From positions 1 through 64,000 of the forward strand of contig JASLNT010000122.1 of assembly GCA_030745875.1 (NCBI GenBank): a stretch of 64,000 bases of DNA, read 5' to 3'. Positions 1 to 8,678 of this stretch are shown one piece after another; position 1 is the stretch's first letter, and every line of letters begins with the position of its first letter. Both the position numbers and the translations under genes were made by a program. This DNA comes from Phycisphaerae bacterium (lineage in GTDB: Bacteria; Planctomycetota; Phycisphaerae; SM23-33). The notes below the pieces were generated by a model. It did no database searches and was not told the origin of the DNA. It saw nothing but the letters and a program-made list of their open reading frames with translations.

Positions 1-2
1 CG

Positions 3-227
3 ATTTTCGTCGATGGTTGCTTCTGGCATGGCTGTCCAATACATGGCACGACACCAAAAACGAACAGAGAATTCTGGTCCGAGAAGATTCTCCGCAACAA
101 AGAGCGGGATCTGGATACGAACCGAGTGCTTCTGGAGGCGGGATGGACGGTGATCCGATTCTGGGAGCATGAAGACATGGCAACAGCGGCCGAGAAGGTG
201 ATCATGGAAATCAGAGGTCGCACGTAA
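3..227 (+). CDS. vsr: Vsr-family DNA mismatch endonuclease, C-terminal part (5' end outside window)
   Basis: The first 75 codons read open from the window edge to TAA. They contain the VDGCFWHGCP block, then PKTN, an FW..KI..N..RD stretch and a closing RFWEHE, which is the pattern of the C-terminal half of very-short-patch repair endonucleases. These nick 5' of T in T:G mismatches left by deamination of 5-methylcytosine, and are usually encoded beside a cytosine-5 methyltransferase. Such a partner would lie upstream, outside the window. The N-terminal part with the first catalytic residues is not visible. Family assignment is from motif recognition; a related DUF559-type nuclease is the main alternative. 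Confidence 0.8.
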   Translation: MFVDGCFWHGCPIHGTTPKTNREFWSEKILRNKERDLDTNRVLLEAGWTVIRFWEHEDMATAAEKVIMEIRGRT

Positions 228-571
228 ATTCTGAAATTCCGCCCATCGGCAGAGTGCATCACAATGATCCTATTTTGTCTCCAGGCGAAACCAACATTCC
301 CACTGACGGCTGTACCCCCAAAACCTGTTCCCTATTGGCGGAATCTGTGAGAATTTTCTGGAATTCTTCGGGAAACAGCGTCATGTGCGCAATGAGATGA
401 TACCAATGTAAATCGTTAATCAACAGTAACTTCCAACACTACAGCAAACACCGCAATGCGATTCGACTCCCCGTAGGGGTAGTGCGATAAAGTTAGCCGG
501 ACCAGTGTGTTACGCTGGTCCGGCTGGCTTGCTTCTTGGGGGACTGCAACACTGAACTGCAATCGCGGGGA
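228..571. other. Gene-free interval between vsr and the GH5-like gene
   Basis: No ORF with a ribosome binding site is visible here. The only clear structure is the palindrome at 495-525, annotated separately. The rest is AT-richer than the flanking genes and shows no tRNA-like or repeated elements that I can recognise. Confidence 0.5.
495..525 (-). terminator. 11-bp perfect hairpin downstream of the GH5-like gene
   Basis: AGCCGGACCAG (495-505) and CTGGTCCGGCT (515-525) form a perfect 11-bp stem with a 9-nt loop. It lies 46 nt beyond the stop codon of the minus-strand hydrolase gene and between converging transcripts (vsr on plus, hydrolase on minus). The minus-strand tail is AACTTTATC, so the T tract is weak. 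The hairpin probably ends transcription of the hydrolase gene and may serve vsr as well. Confidence 0.6.
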
Positions 572-3196
572 TTATCTTTCGATCACGTGATACACGCCCC
601 GAGCGTCGAGTTTGATCGTCGCGGAGTTGCCCGCTGTCTTAAGAGAAACGCTCCGTTTTAGCGGATATCCGTTCTCGTCGAGGACTACTGCGGTGGCGGA
701 GTTCAACCCGAAACCTCTGAGCAAGACCGTCGCGTCGATATTCCTGACGCCAAACGGCGCACCGCCCAGATTCGTTATCCGCCCGCGTTCGGCGCGGAAA
801 CCGACCGGCCGCTCTTCGGTCATTGTCTGGATCAGGATCTTCCGCGATGAAGACAGCCGCTTGTTGTCCAGTGAAATCACAAACACCGCACCGTATTCGT
901 TTCCGGACGAGATGCTGATGTTCGAAAGGTTGATGGGACCGGCCTTTGAAAGGAAGCCCGCAGCGCCCTGACAGCGAGCGGTGTTTATCGTGACCAGCCC
1001 CCTTCCGTAATCCCACGAGAGTTGTTTATCCACGCTGGTGATCTTCTTCCCGGCGTGGTCGATATGCTTCGACATGTCCGCACCGCCGGGTCGGGCTCCG
1101 TCGGAGAGGTCCCGCAGGACCGGACCTACGTAATAACTCAACGGATCCAGACCGTTGCTGCTGAGCTTGCCGGAAGACGCCGGAGCGTCCTTCCGACGAA
1201 GCTTGTCCAGCGCCTGGGCCGAAGCCGCAGAGCCCTTCAGGTTAAGCAAGTCCTTCAATCGCAGAACGCGACGAACGGCTGGCGCGGTCTCGCTCACATC
1301 GCCGCGCCGGTACGCCAACGCGGCCGCGGGGAATGTACCGGCGATCACGGGGCAACTGGCGGCGAACTTGCTCATGGACTGATCGGTCAGGTAATTGCTT
1401 CCGACGGCAAATATGAACACCCCGTCGACACCCTGCAACGCTCCGTAGGCTGACGTCAGAAACGTGCAGTCGGCCCGGAAGCGATTCGGATTCGGCCAGC
1501 CCAACTCCGAGATAATATGCGGATAACCGGCGAGTTGATTGACCTGGATGGGCAATGACTGCGGTTCCAGCACCGCCGGGCGGTCCTTGTATGTATGCCC
1601 AACCCGCACGCTGTAGCTGGCGCCGTCGCCCTTGTGCTGCGGGCCGAAGTACCCGTGACGGTCAATCACATCGCCGGCGGTGTACGTGAATCGCTCCAGC
1701 GCGTCGGTCATGTTGGCATCGGCGGTTTTCCAGTTACTGGGCGAAACCAGCCCTCCGTAACCCAGGGTGTTTTTAAAATACCGAACGGTCTCCTGGTAGA
1801 ACTTCATCTGATGCATAGTCAGGAACTGGACCTGCAGGGCGACCTCGGCGCGCCCCGAAGCGTTCTTTTGCTTGAGTCCCCCGCCGGTCATGCTCCAGGC
1901 CTCGCCCAACTTCCCGCGGCGAGCAATATTCTTCGAAGCCAGCCACTTGTTGTATAGCGTCTCTAGACGATTCCAGTGGACCTGCGGGATGTTCTTCTTG
2001 CTGAATGTCCAGAAGAAGTAGTTGTCTTCGTTGATTATCTCAACAATCGCAACCGCCGGTTCTCCAGCCAGCGGAACACCGGTGTACGGGTTCTTCGTCG
2101 TAAGCAGCCCGCGAGCCCACGAGCGGTAGATCTCCTGCATCCGTTTGTCAAAATAGAGCAGCGCGAACGGTTTCTTGTTGGCGATGGTGTCGTATCCGGG
2201 TATTCCATAGGCCTTCTTGATCTGGAACCAGAGCGGGAAGTAGAAGCTGATCTTCGTGTAGATCCCCTGCTTCTTCATGGCGGCCACCAGATAGTGCAGG
2301 TTGTCGAGCTTCTTGGGATCGATTTTGCTTACGTCGGAGCCTCGGTCGAACATGGGACTGTGGAAGCGAACCATGTTCACGCCGATTTTCGCCAGTTTCC
2401 GCGCCAAGTAGTCTACTGACTCGTGGGGTTGGGCCGCATTGTTGGCCGATACGTTCACCGCCCAGAAACGCACCGGCTTTCCAGACCCCAGCGTCAGGCC
2501 CTTGCCCTTCCGCCTGACGTAACCGCTCTGCCCGGCGATCTTCTCATTGAGCCCGCGCAGGTCCAGCATCGCATCATCGCTGAAAGTGTCCAGCGACGGT
2601 TCCCAGGCGAAGAAGCCTTCATCGGCAGCGCCGCTCTTGGCGCCGGGTTTGCGCTTGCCGCTGGGGGCGAACGGACCGGTCGTCAGCACAAAACAGTCAA
2701 ACGCGGCGGTCGCATTCTCCCCGTCGCCCGCCAGCAGGCGGAGTTCAAACGTATGGACGCCTTTAGTCAATTTGACCTTTCCCAGATGCACCCAGTTGGC
2801 GCACGTGTGCTTCTTCAGCGAAACGGTGTCTATCAGAGCTACGCGCTTGCCGCACGTCGACCAGTCTTGCTTGTCGAACCGCCAGCGAAACGGTCCGTGC
2901 CTGTAGAATTTCCGCGTATGCAGCGTGTAGGTCCCGTCAGCGGGCACGGTAATGCTGTATGCGGCAAACAACTCGGCGCCGCTTCGTTTCGAACTGCTTG
3001 ACAACCACGCTCCTCCGGAAAGCTGATCCCGCGTCGTTGGGAAAGTCGACTCCGAAAACCAGCTCCTGGCGGGGAAATTAGTCTTTGCGGGCTTCTCTCC
3101 CTCCCACCAGACGTAGTCGTCGTCCGCCCTCACGCCGGACGCCGCCCCACACGCCAAAAGCGCCGCCGCAAACACCCGCAATCTCGATTTGATCAT
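572..3196 (-). CDS. secreted GH5-like glycoside hydrolase with N-terminal carbohydrate-binding-like domain
   Basis: This 874-residue protein starts with a Sec signal peptide (positively charged start, hydrophobic core, Ala-rich cleavage region near residue 24). Residues about 25-180 form a beta-rich module that resembles a carbohydrate-binding domain. Residues about 210-640 look like a (beta/alpha)8 barrel of the GH5/GH-A type: FWAVNVSANN early in the barrel, then VRFHSPMFD, then EIINEDN carrying the likely acid/base Glu, and a later ISELGWPNPN carrying the likely nucleophile Glu. The last ~200 residues look like a beta-sandwich. A periplasmic or extracellular role in polysaccharide degradation is inferred; the substrate is unknown. 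The gene stands alone and is divergent from the ebo-like cluster. Confidence 0.72.
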   Translation of the reverse strand: MIKSRLRVFAAALLACGAASGVRADDDYVWWEGEKPAKTNFPARSWFSESTFPTTRDQLSGGAWLSSSSKRSGAELFAAYSITVPADGTYTLHTRKFYRHGPFRWRFDKQDWSTCGKRVALIDTVSLKKHTCANWVHLGKVKLTKGVHTFELRLLAGDGENATAAFDCFVLTTGPFAPSGKRKPGAKSGAADEGFFAWEPSLDTFSDDAMLDLRGLNEKIAGQSGYVRRKGKGLTLGSGKPVRFWAVNVSANNAAQPHESVDYLARKLAKIGVNMVRFHSPMFDRGSDVSKIDPKKLDNLHYLVAAMKKQGIYTKISFYFPLWFQIKKAYGIPGYDTIANKKPFALLYFDKRMQEIYRSWARGLLTTKNPYTGVPLAGEPAVAIVEIINEDNYFFWTFSKKNIPQVHWNRLETLYNKWLASKNIARRGKLGEAWSMTGGGLKQKNASGRAEVALQVQFLTMHQMKFYQETVRYFKNTLGYGGLVSPSNWKTADANMTDALERFTYTAGDVIDRHGYFGPQHKGDGASYSVRVGHTYKDRPAVLEPQSLPIQVNQLAGYPHIISELGWPNPNRFRADCTFLTSAYGALQGVDGVFIFAVGSNYLTDQSMSKFAASCPVIAGTFPAAALAYRRGDVSETAPAVRRVLRLKDLLNLKGSAASAQALDKLRRKDAPASSGKLSSNGLDPLSYYVGPVLRDLSDGARPGGADMSKHIDHAGKKITSVDKQLSWDYGRGLVTINTARCQGAAGFLSKAGPINLSNISISSGNEYGAVFVISLDNKRLSSSRKILIQTMTEERPVGFRAERGRITNLGGAPFGVRNIDATVLLRGFGLNSATAVVLDENGYPLKRSVSLKTAGNSATIKLDARGVYHVIER

Positions 3197-3239
3197 TATC
3201 CAGCTCCCTTCTGTCGTGCAAGACGACTCGACTTGGGGT

Positions 3240-3245
3240 TATAAT
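3240..3245 (+). promoter_or_regulatory. possible -10 element for the ebo-like cluster
   Basis: A perfect TATAAT lies in the short divergent region, 52 nt upstream of the first gene of the plus-strand cluster. No good -35 match is visible at the standard distance, so this is only a half-supported promoter. Confidence 0.3.
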
Positions 3246-3297
3246 GCTTCGACCACTATTTGAATATAGCTCACAGACCGACCAAAAGGAACCGCCG

Positions 3298-4143
3298 ATG
3301 ATAATCATCGAACCGCACATACACATGTACTCGCGCACCACCGACGACTACCAGGCCATGTATGCAGCCGGCATCAGGGCGTGCGTAGAGCCTTCATTCT
3401 GGCTTGGATCGGACAGACGTTACGCCGGAACGTTCTTCGATTACTTCAGACTGGTGCTTGAGTTCGAGACCGTGCGAGCCCGACGGTTCGGGATAGATCA
3501 CTACGCGGCGATAGCCTACAACCCCAAAGAAGCCGAAAACACGCCGCTGGTGGATGAAGTGCTGGCGGGTATGGGCGAGTATCTCGATCACGAACGATGC
3601 GTAGCGCTGGGTGAGATCGGATTCAACAACATATCAGACGCCGAAGAATACGCCTTCCGCCGCCAACTTGAAATAGCCGCCGAACGCGACATGCTGGTTA
3701 TCGTACACCTGCCCCACTTCAACAAGCCCGAGGGCATCAAACGCTCAATGAAGGTAATCCGCGAAGTCGGCTACGATGAATCGAAAATATACCTTGACCA
3801 TAACGTTGAAGAAACGATAGAACAGGCTGTCAACGATACCGGGTGTTACTGCGGACTTACGGTGTATCCGATCTCGAAACTTACTCCGCAGCGCGTCAGC
3901 GACATCATGCGCAAACTCGGCGACGATGCAAATCGAGTGATAGTCTCGGGCTCGGCCGACTGGGGCATCTCAGACCCGCTGAGCCTGGTCAAGGTGATCG
4001 ACTTTATGAAGGAAGACGGACACGACGACGAGATGATCCAGCGTTTGGTGATGGGCAATGCAAAAGCATTCTATTCACAGTGCGATCGCTGGAAACCGCA
4101 ACTGGACATAGAACCGATGGATCCCAGGGAGTTTCAGCGTTGA
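3298..4143 (+). CDS. TatD-like metal-dependent hydrolase (EboB-like)
   Basis: This 281-residue protein has the TatD/amidohydrolase metal ligands: H7 and H9 (PHIHM), E106 (GEIGF), H137 (IVHLPH), H168 (LDHN) and D221 (SADWG). I chose the ATG at 3298 because AAGGA sits 7 nt upstream; a longer reading from 3244 would bury this site. The gene is followed, with a 4-nt overlap, by a UbiA-family gene. TatD-like then UbiA is the order of EboB and EboC in ebo clusters, where the exact reaction is not known. In those clusters the proteins act together in moving or modifying a secondary-metabolite precursor. The assignment to the ebo family rests on gene context more than on sequence. Confidence 0.75.
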   Translation: MIIIEPHIHMYSRTTDDYQAMYAAGIRACVEPSFWLGSDRRYAGTFFDYFRLVLEFETVRARRFGIDHYAAIAYNPKEAENTPLVDEVLAGMGEYLDHERCVALGEIGFNNISDAEEYAFRRQLEIAAERDMLVIVHLPHFNKPEGIKRSMKVIREVGYDESKIYLDHNVEETIEQAVNDTGCYCGLTVYPISKLTPQRVSDIMRKLGDDANRVIVSGSADWGISDPLSLVKVIDFMKEDGHDDEMIQRLVMGNAKAFYSQCDRWKPQLDIEPMDPREFQR

Positions 4144-5279
4144 AACGGCTGAAGATCGAAGACCCGACAAGTGGTGTCCAATTCTCGGGCGGCAGCGGCG
4201 ATAACAAGCGGCGCGAAGAGCTTTATCGTTTGCTTATTAACGACGCCAAAAAAGGCGATCGCCCGACAACCAGGAAGGAATCGAAACTCAAAGCATGGGT
4301 CCAACTGTTGCGCCTGCCGAACCTCCTGACCGTCCCGGGCGACCCGATTGTGGGATTCTTCTCGTGGAGTTCGATAAGGTACTACTCATCGTCGGAAAAG
4401 GGCTATCTGGACATTGGAAACGTCGTAATGCTGGTCCCGTGCATTCTTTCGGTCTTAATGCTGTACTGCGCCGGTCTGATCCTCAATGATCTGATGGACC
4501 TGAACGAAGATCGCCGCGATCGGCGCTATCGCCCCCTTCCGTCAGAACGAATCAGCGCAAGAAGCGCCTCAGTGGTGCTGACGGTGATGTTCGTGGGCGG
4601 CCTGGTGGCGGCGTGGTTCAACGGCACGTTGTGCGCTGGTGTCGCCGGAGTGCTGTCGCTTGCGATCGTCACTTACAACGCCGGAGCAAAACGCATACCG
4701 ATCATCGGACCGCTTAACATGGGCCTGTGTCGAGGACTGAGCGTCTTCATGGGTTTGGCGATCTCTTCGTCGCTGCATCTCGGTCAAAACTCGCCGGACG
4801 CCTTAATAACCTGGGCGAAACTGTCGATGCTGCTGAGCTGGCCGTTCTTCTCGATCACACCCATGATCCTCTACATCGCATTGATAGCGTTTATCGCCTC
4901 AGACGAGACAAAACCCGGAAAAATGCGTATCCTCCCCTGGATGCCGGCGGCGACGGTGGCGATCTGGATGATATGCCTGATCCACCCCCATCCGCAGTGG
5001 GACTCGCCCCTCAGCGCCGCCAGCCTGTTGATCATCGCAGGTCTGCCGGTTGCCATGGCGGTCACCTGCGGATATCGCCTGAACGGCGAGCCCGAGCCGA
5101 AGACCGTTCAGAGGGTTGTCGGCGAGCTTGTGGGAAACCTCCTGTTGATCCAGGCCGCCGCGGTCTACTTCAACAGCTACTCCACAAACGCACAGACCGA
5201 GGCGCTGCCGTTTGCAATCGCGCTGGGGCTGGCGTATCCGGTGTTTATTCTCCTGTGCAGGCGGTTCTACGCCAGCTAA
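4140..5279 (+). CDS. UbiA-family prenyltransferase (EboC-like)
   Basis: An integral membrane protein of 379 residues with several hydrophobic helices. The prenyl-diphosphate/Mg-binding motif NDxxDxxxD is present at residues 116-124. A second Asp motif is less clear (DETKPGK region). The start is taken as TTG at 4140: it overlaps the TGA of the upstream gene in a TTGA arrangement, AGGGAG lies 8 nt upstream, and no ATG exists before the first transmembrane helices. The N-terminal ~50 residues are polar and longer than in many family members. UbiA proteins move isoprenoid chains onto aromatic or other acceptors in the membrane. The neighbouring TatD-like, phosphodiesterase and dehydroquinate synthase-like genes support an EboC-type role. 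Confidence 0.82.
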   Translation: MKRLKIEDPTSGVQFSGGSGDNKRREELYRLLINDAKKGDRPTTRKESKLKAWVQLLRLPNLLTVPGDPIVGFFSWSSIRYYSSSEKGYLDIGNVVMLVPCILSVLMLYCAGLILNDLMDLNEDRRDRRYRPLPSERISARSASVVLTVMFVGGLVAAWFNGTLCAGVAGVLSLAIVTYNAGAKRIPIIGPLNMGLCRGLSVFMGLAISSSLHLGQNSPDALITWAKLSMLLSWPFFSITPMILYIALIAFIASDETKPGKMRILPWMPAATVAIWMICLIHPHPQWDSPLSAASLLIIAGLPVAMAVTCGYRLNGEPEPKTVQRVVGELVGNLLLIQAAAVYFNSYSTNAQTEALPFAIALGLAYPVFILLCRRFYAS

Positions 5280-5377
5280 GGCGCCGCTTCCAACCCGCGC
5301 TTGCCAATGACCGGGGACCCGCCATAGGATACCGTGTTCTACATCCTTGACATAAGCAGTACAAAAGGGACTTTCGC

Positions 5378-7114
5378 GTGCAAAACAAGAAACTCATAGT
5401 AGCGACGCTGCTTTGCCTGATCGCCCCCGCCCCAGCCCAGGCGGCGCCCGCTGACAAGAAACCAATAAAGATCTACCTGATGGCCGGTCAATCCAACATG
5501 GAAGGCCACAACTACTTCGGCGCCGAATGCACCGCCCGATTTCCCGGAATAGACAAACCGCGGGACGACGTGTGGTGCGTCAGTGCGGGAAAGATCTCCG
5601 GTCCGCTGCAGTGCGGGTTCGGGGGAGGAGCAGCGTCCAAGAATGTTTTCGGGCCCGAACTGGTGATGGGCAGGATTCTGGGCGAAGCGATTGACAATCC
5701 AATCATCATGTTCAAATCCGCCACCGGCGGGACACAACTGCACACGCGCTGGCGCCCGCCCAGCGCGGTCAAGCGAGCCGGGGGCAAGGTGGGCGACCTG
5801 TACCTCCGCATGATGCGACGATTCCACCGTTTCCTGGCGAATCCCAAAGTCGACTACCCCCAGTACGACGGGCGAAAGTTCGAACTTGCCGGATTCATCT
5901 GGTTCCAGGGCGAAAACGATTCGCTGGCGGAGGTAACTCCCGGCGATCCGAAGACCGGCTTCTGGAATTATTACGAAGAGAACCTGCGTGACCTGATCCA
6001 TGACGTACGCACCGAACTAGCCGTACCCAAGCTGCCGGTGCTGATCTTCCAGATCGGACCGGCCCCGGTGTGGGACCGCAAAGGCGGCGGGAAGATCATC
6101 CGAGCAGCCCAGAAGAAGGTGGCTGAAGCCGACAAGTATGCGGCGTGGGTATCGACCATGGATCTGCACCCCAAGGCTCACTACAACACGCCCGGTATGA
6201 TCACGATCGGCCAGCGCGGGGGCAAAGCAATGCTGCCCTTCGCCAGGACCACGGTAGCTCAGGACAACGCCCAAACGCTCAAGGCCGGTCGGAAGTACAC
6301 CGCCCGCCCCAAGCCGGTGAAGTCCGACTACGATGTGTCCAAACTCACAAAGGACCTGATCGCATATTGGTCGTTCGACGAAGGCAAGGGCCCGTCCGTG
6401 AAGGACCGCGCCGGACAAGTCGACGGTAAAATTGTCGGAAAGGCCTTGTGGACCGAAGGCCTGCTGGGCAAGAGCCTCCAACTGTCCGCAGACCAGCACA
6501 TTCGGTTTCCCGATTACAAAGACGTGACCGGCCCGAGCGGGAATATCGAAAGCCTGACGATCTCCTACTGGTATCGCACGAATTACCACGGTTGCGGACG
6601 CATCGGCAAGAGCGCCGGAAGGAAGATCGAGCGGACTCCGACAAACTGGTATTACAGCCGCACCGCCAACGTCTCCGGATGGGACATCACATGTCTGGGA
6701 ACCAAGGGCGGGGTGTTTATGACCGCTGGATTCGGCGGAGGGACGAGGGGATTCAAGTTCAACGGAGGGCCGGGAACGGTTATCTCCGATGGAAATGAAT
6801 GGCGTCATGTGGTTGTCCTATACGACGGTTCGCGAAAGGCGTTTGAGATATACGTCGACGGTGTCAAGGCGCCCAAGGGAGGCAAGGCGAGAAAGGGCGC
6901 TCCGTGCGCTCAGTTGGACAAACCATTCTGGGGAATCGCCAAAGACAACCACATAATCCCCGCCAAGAATGCGATGTTCACTATCGGGAGTATTAAGAAG
7001 ATCGCACGCCAGTTCGAGGCGTTCGACGAAGTCGGCGTATGGTCGCGCCCGCTTAGCGAACAACAGATCCTCGCTCTGTACAACAAGGGCAAGGGGGTTT
7101 CGCTGGCCAGATGA
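5378..7114 (+). CDS. secreted sialate O-acetylesterase-like protein with C-terminal LamG domain
   Basis: This 578-residue protein starts at GTG, with AAGGGA 7 nt upstream. A Sec signal peptide covers about residues 1-22. The SGNH-like esterase (SASA) domain follows, with the nucleophile Ser39 in GQSNM, a WFQGEND block and a late DLHPKAHY stretch that may supply the Asp/His. From about residue 325 a concanavalin-like LamG fold begins (LIAYWSFDEGKG) and runs to the end (FDEVGVWSRPLSEQQI). Such proteins remove acetyl groups from carbohydrates outside the cytoplasm. It sits 98 nt after the UbiA gene and 127 nt before tldD, on the same strand, so it may be an insertion in the ebo-like cluster rather than part of its chemistry. 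Confidence 0.82.
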   Translation: MQNKKLIVATLLCLIAPAPAQAAPADKKPIKIYLMAGQSNMEGHNYFGAECTARFPGIDKPRDDVWCVSAGKISGPLQCGFGGGAASKNVFGPELVMGRILGEAIDNPIIMFKSATGGTQLHTRWRPPSAVKRAGGKVGDLYLRMMRRFHRFLANPKVDYPQYDGRKFELAGFIWFQGENDSLAEVTPGDPKTGFWNYYEENLRDLIHDVRTELAVPKLPVLIFQIGPAPVWDRKGGGKIIRAAQKKVAEADKYAAWVSTMDLHPKAHYNTPGMITIGQRGGKAMLPFARTTVAQDNAQTLKAGRKYTARPKPVKSDYDVSKLTKDLIAYWSFDEGKGPSVKDRAGQVDGKIVGKALWTEGLLGKSLQLSADQHIRFPDYKDVTGPSGNIESLTISYWYRTNYHGCGRIGKSAGRKIERTPTNWYYSRTANVSGWDITCLGTKGGVFMTAGFGGGTRGFKFNGGPGTVISDGNEWRHVVVLYDGSRKAFEIYVDGVKAPKGGKARKGAPCAQLDKPFWGIAKDNHIIPAKNAMFTIGSIKKIARQFEAFDEVGVWSRPLSEQQILALYNKGKGVSLAR

Positions 7115-7241
7115 ACCTTTCGTCAGTCCGGCGAATTGACGTTCTTTCGGGCCGGCCGGCTTCAATGCTGAGAAAAGCTTCTGTCTATGCGGCGTGCCGA
7201 TACCCTATTATGTGCGGTGACGTAACAGGAAACATACTATC

Positions 7242-8678
7242 GTGAATAACATTGAAGAACGCTTGCGAAACGCCATGCCCGCCGGTGTGGACTACTGCTC
7301 GATTCGTTATCTCGCCGAACGCGAAGAGGCCGTTGCAGTCAGACAGGATGAACCGTTACCCGTCTCACGCAGCGAAACCACCGGGGTAATGATCACGGTA
7401 GTCACAGGCGGAGCACTCGGATACGCCGCCACCTGCGACCTCAGCCCGACCGGACTGTCTCAAGCCGCCGATCGCGCTGTCTGGTGGGCTAAACAATCCG
7501 CCGGACGAGCCGTAACGGATTTCTCGAAAATCGACTGGCCGGCCCACCAAGCCGAACTGACCGGACCGAATCTGCGCCCCTGGTCCGAGGTCAGCCTGGA
7601 GGCCCGATACGATCTGCTGAAACAACAGTGCGCCCGTCTGAAAACCGACGACCGCATTGTCGACTGGTCCGTCGGGATCGGATCGATATCGTCAGAGTCG
7701 CTCTTGCTAACGTCCCACGGCGGACGAATCGCACAGACGCATTACTACACCGTCCCCTCGATGAACGTAACAGCCAACGAGGGAGCTGAAACGCAGACAC
7801 GCTCGCTCGGCGGACACTCGTTCTGCCAACAGGGCGGAATGGAAGTGCTCGACGCGTTCGGGTTCACCACTGAAGCTCCGCGCATAGCTTCCGAAGCTAT
7901 CGAACTGCTAAGCGCCGAGAACTGCCCCACCGGGCCGACAGATCTGTTACTGGCGCCCGACCAGATGATCCTGCAGATTCACGAGTCCATCGGACACCCG
8001 CTCGAATTAGACCGAATACTCGGTGACGAACGAAACTACGCGGGCACGAGTTTCGTGACGATCGACATGCTGGGTTCGTATCAGTACGGCAGCGATAAGC
8101 TGAACATAACCTACGATCCGACTCGCCCCGAACAATTGGCCAGCTACGGTTACGACGACGAAGGGGCTGAAGCCCGGAAGACCTGGATAATAAAGGACGG
8201 TATCCTCCTCCGCTCGCTTGGCGCCACCACCAGCCAGGCCCGCACCGGACTGCCAGGAGTCGCCAATTCGCGAGCCTGCTGTTGGAACCGCCCGCCGATA
8301 GATCGGATGGCGAACCTTAATCTCGAACCGGGCGACACGCCGTTTGAGCAGATGGTCGCCTCGGTCGAACGAGGCGTCTACATGGAGACCAACTGCTCCT
8401 GGTCTATAGACGACTCACGCAACAAATTCCAGTTCGGATGCGAGCGCGGACGGTTGATAGAGAACGGAAAGCTCACGAAAGTAGTCAAGAATTGCAACTA
8501 TCGCGGGATTTCGGCGACGTTCTGGCGGAGCCTCAAAGCAATCGGACCGGCTGATGAGACATTGGTCATGGGCACGCCGAACTGCGGTAAAGGCGAGCCG
8601 AACCAGGTGATACGAGTGGCCCACGCCAGCAGCCCGGCGTTGTTCGAAAACGTAGACGTATTCGGCGGAGAAGAATAA
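7242..8678 (+). CDS. TldD-like metalloprotease subunit (TldD/PmbA family)
   Basis: This 478-residue member of the TldD/PmbA family carries the zinc motif HExxxH as H247-E-S-I-G-H252, inside the conserved block that continues PLELDR. The C-terminal region with MANLNLEPG and a late Gly-rich stretch is also typical. Start: GTG at 7242, with ACAGGA 11 nt upstream. TldD pairs with TldE to form a heterodimeric protease that cleaves small unfolded peptides, for example in microcin B17 maturation and CcdA degradation. The next gene overlaps by one base and encodes the TldE-like partner. TldD/TldE is not a core ebo component, so its presence here is unusual. Confidence 0.87.
   Translation: MNNIEERLRNAMPAGVDYCSIRYLAEREEAVAVRQDEPLPVSRSETTGVMITVVTGGALGYAATCDLSPTGLSQAADRAVWWAKQSAGRAVTDFSKIDWPAHQAELTGPNLRPWSEVSLEARYDLLKQQCARLKTDDRIVDWSVGIGSISSESLLLTSHGGRIAQTHYYTVPSMNVTANEGAETQTRSLGGHSFCQQGGMEVLDAFGFTTEAPRIASEAIELLSAENCPTGPTDLLLAPDQMILQIHESIGHPLELDRILGDERNYAGTSFVTIDMLGSYQYGSDKLNITYDPTRPEQLASYGYDDEGAEARKTWIIKDGILLRSLGATTSQARTGLPGVANSRACCWNRPPIDRMANLNLEPGDTPFEQMVASVERGVYMETNCSWSIDDSRNKFQFGCERGRLIENGKLTKVVKNCNYRGISATFWRSLKAIGPADETLVMGTPNCGKGEPNQVIRVAHASSPALFENVDVFGGEE

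Noticed and set aside
450..490. GATTCGACTCCCC looked like a tRNA T-arm next to the end of vsr.
   Set aside because: The flanking bases do not form a stem and no acceptor arm is present.
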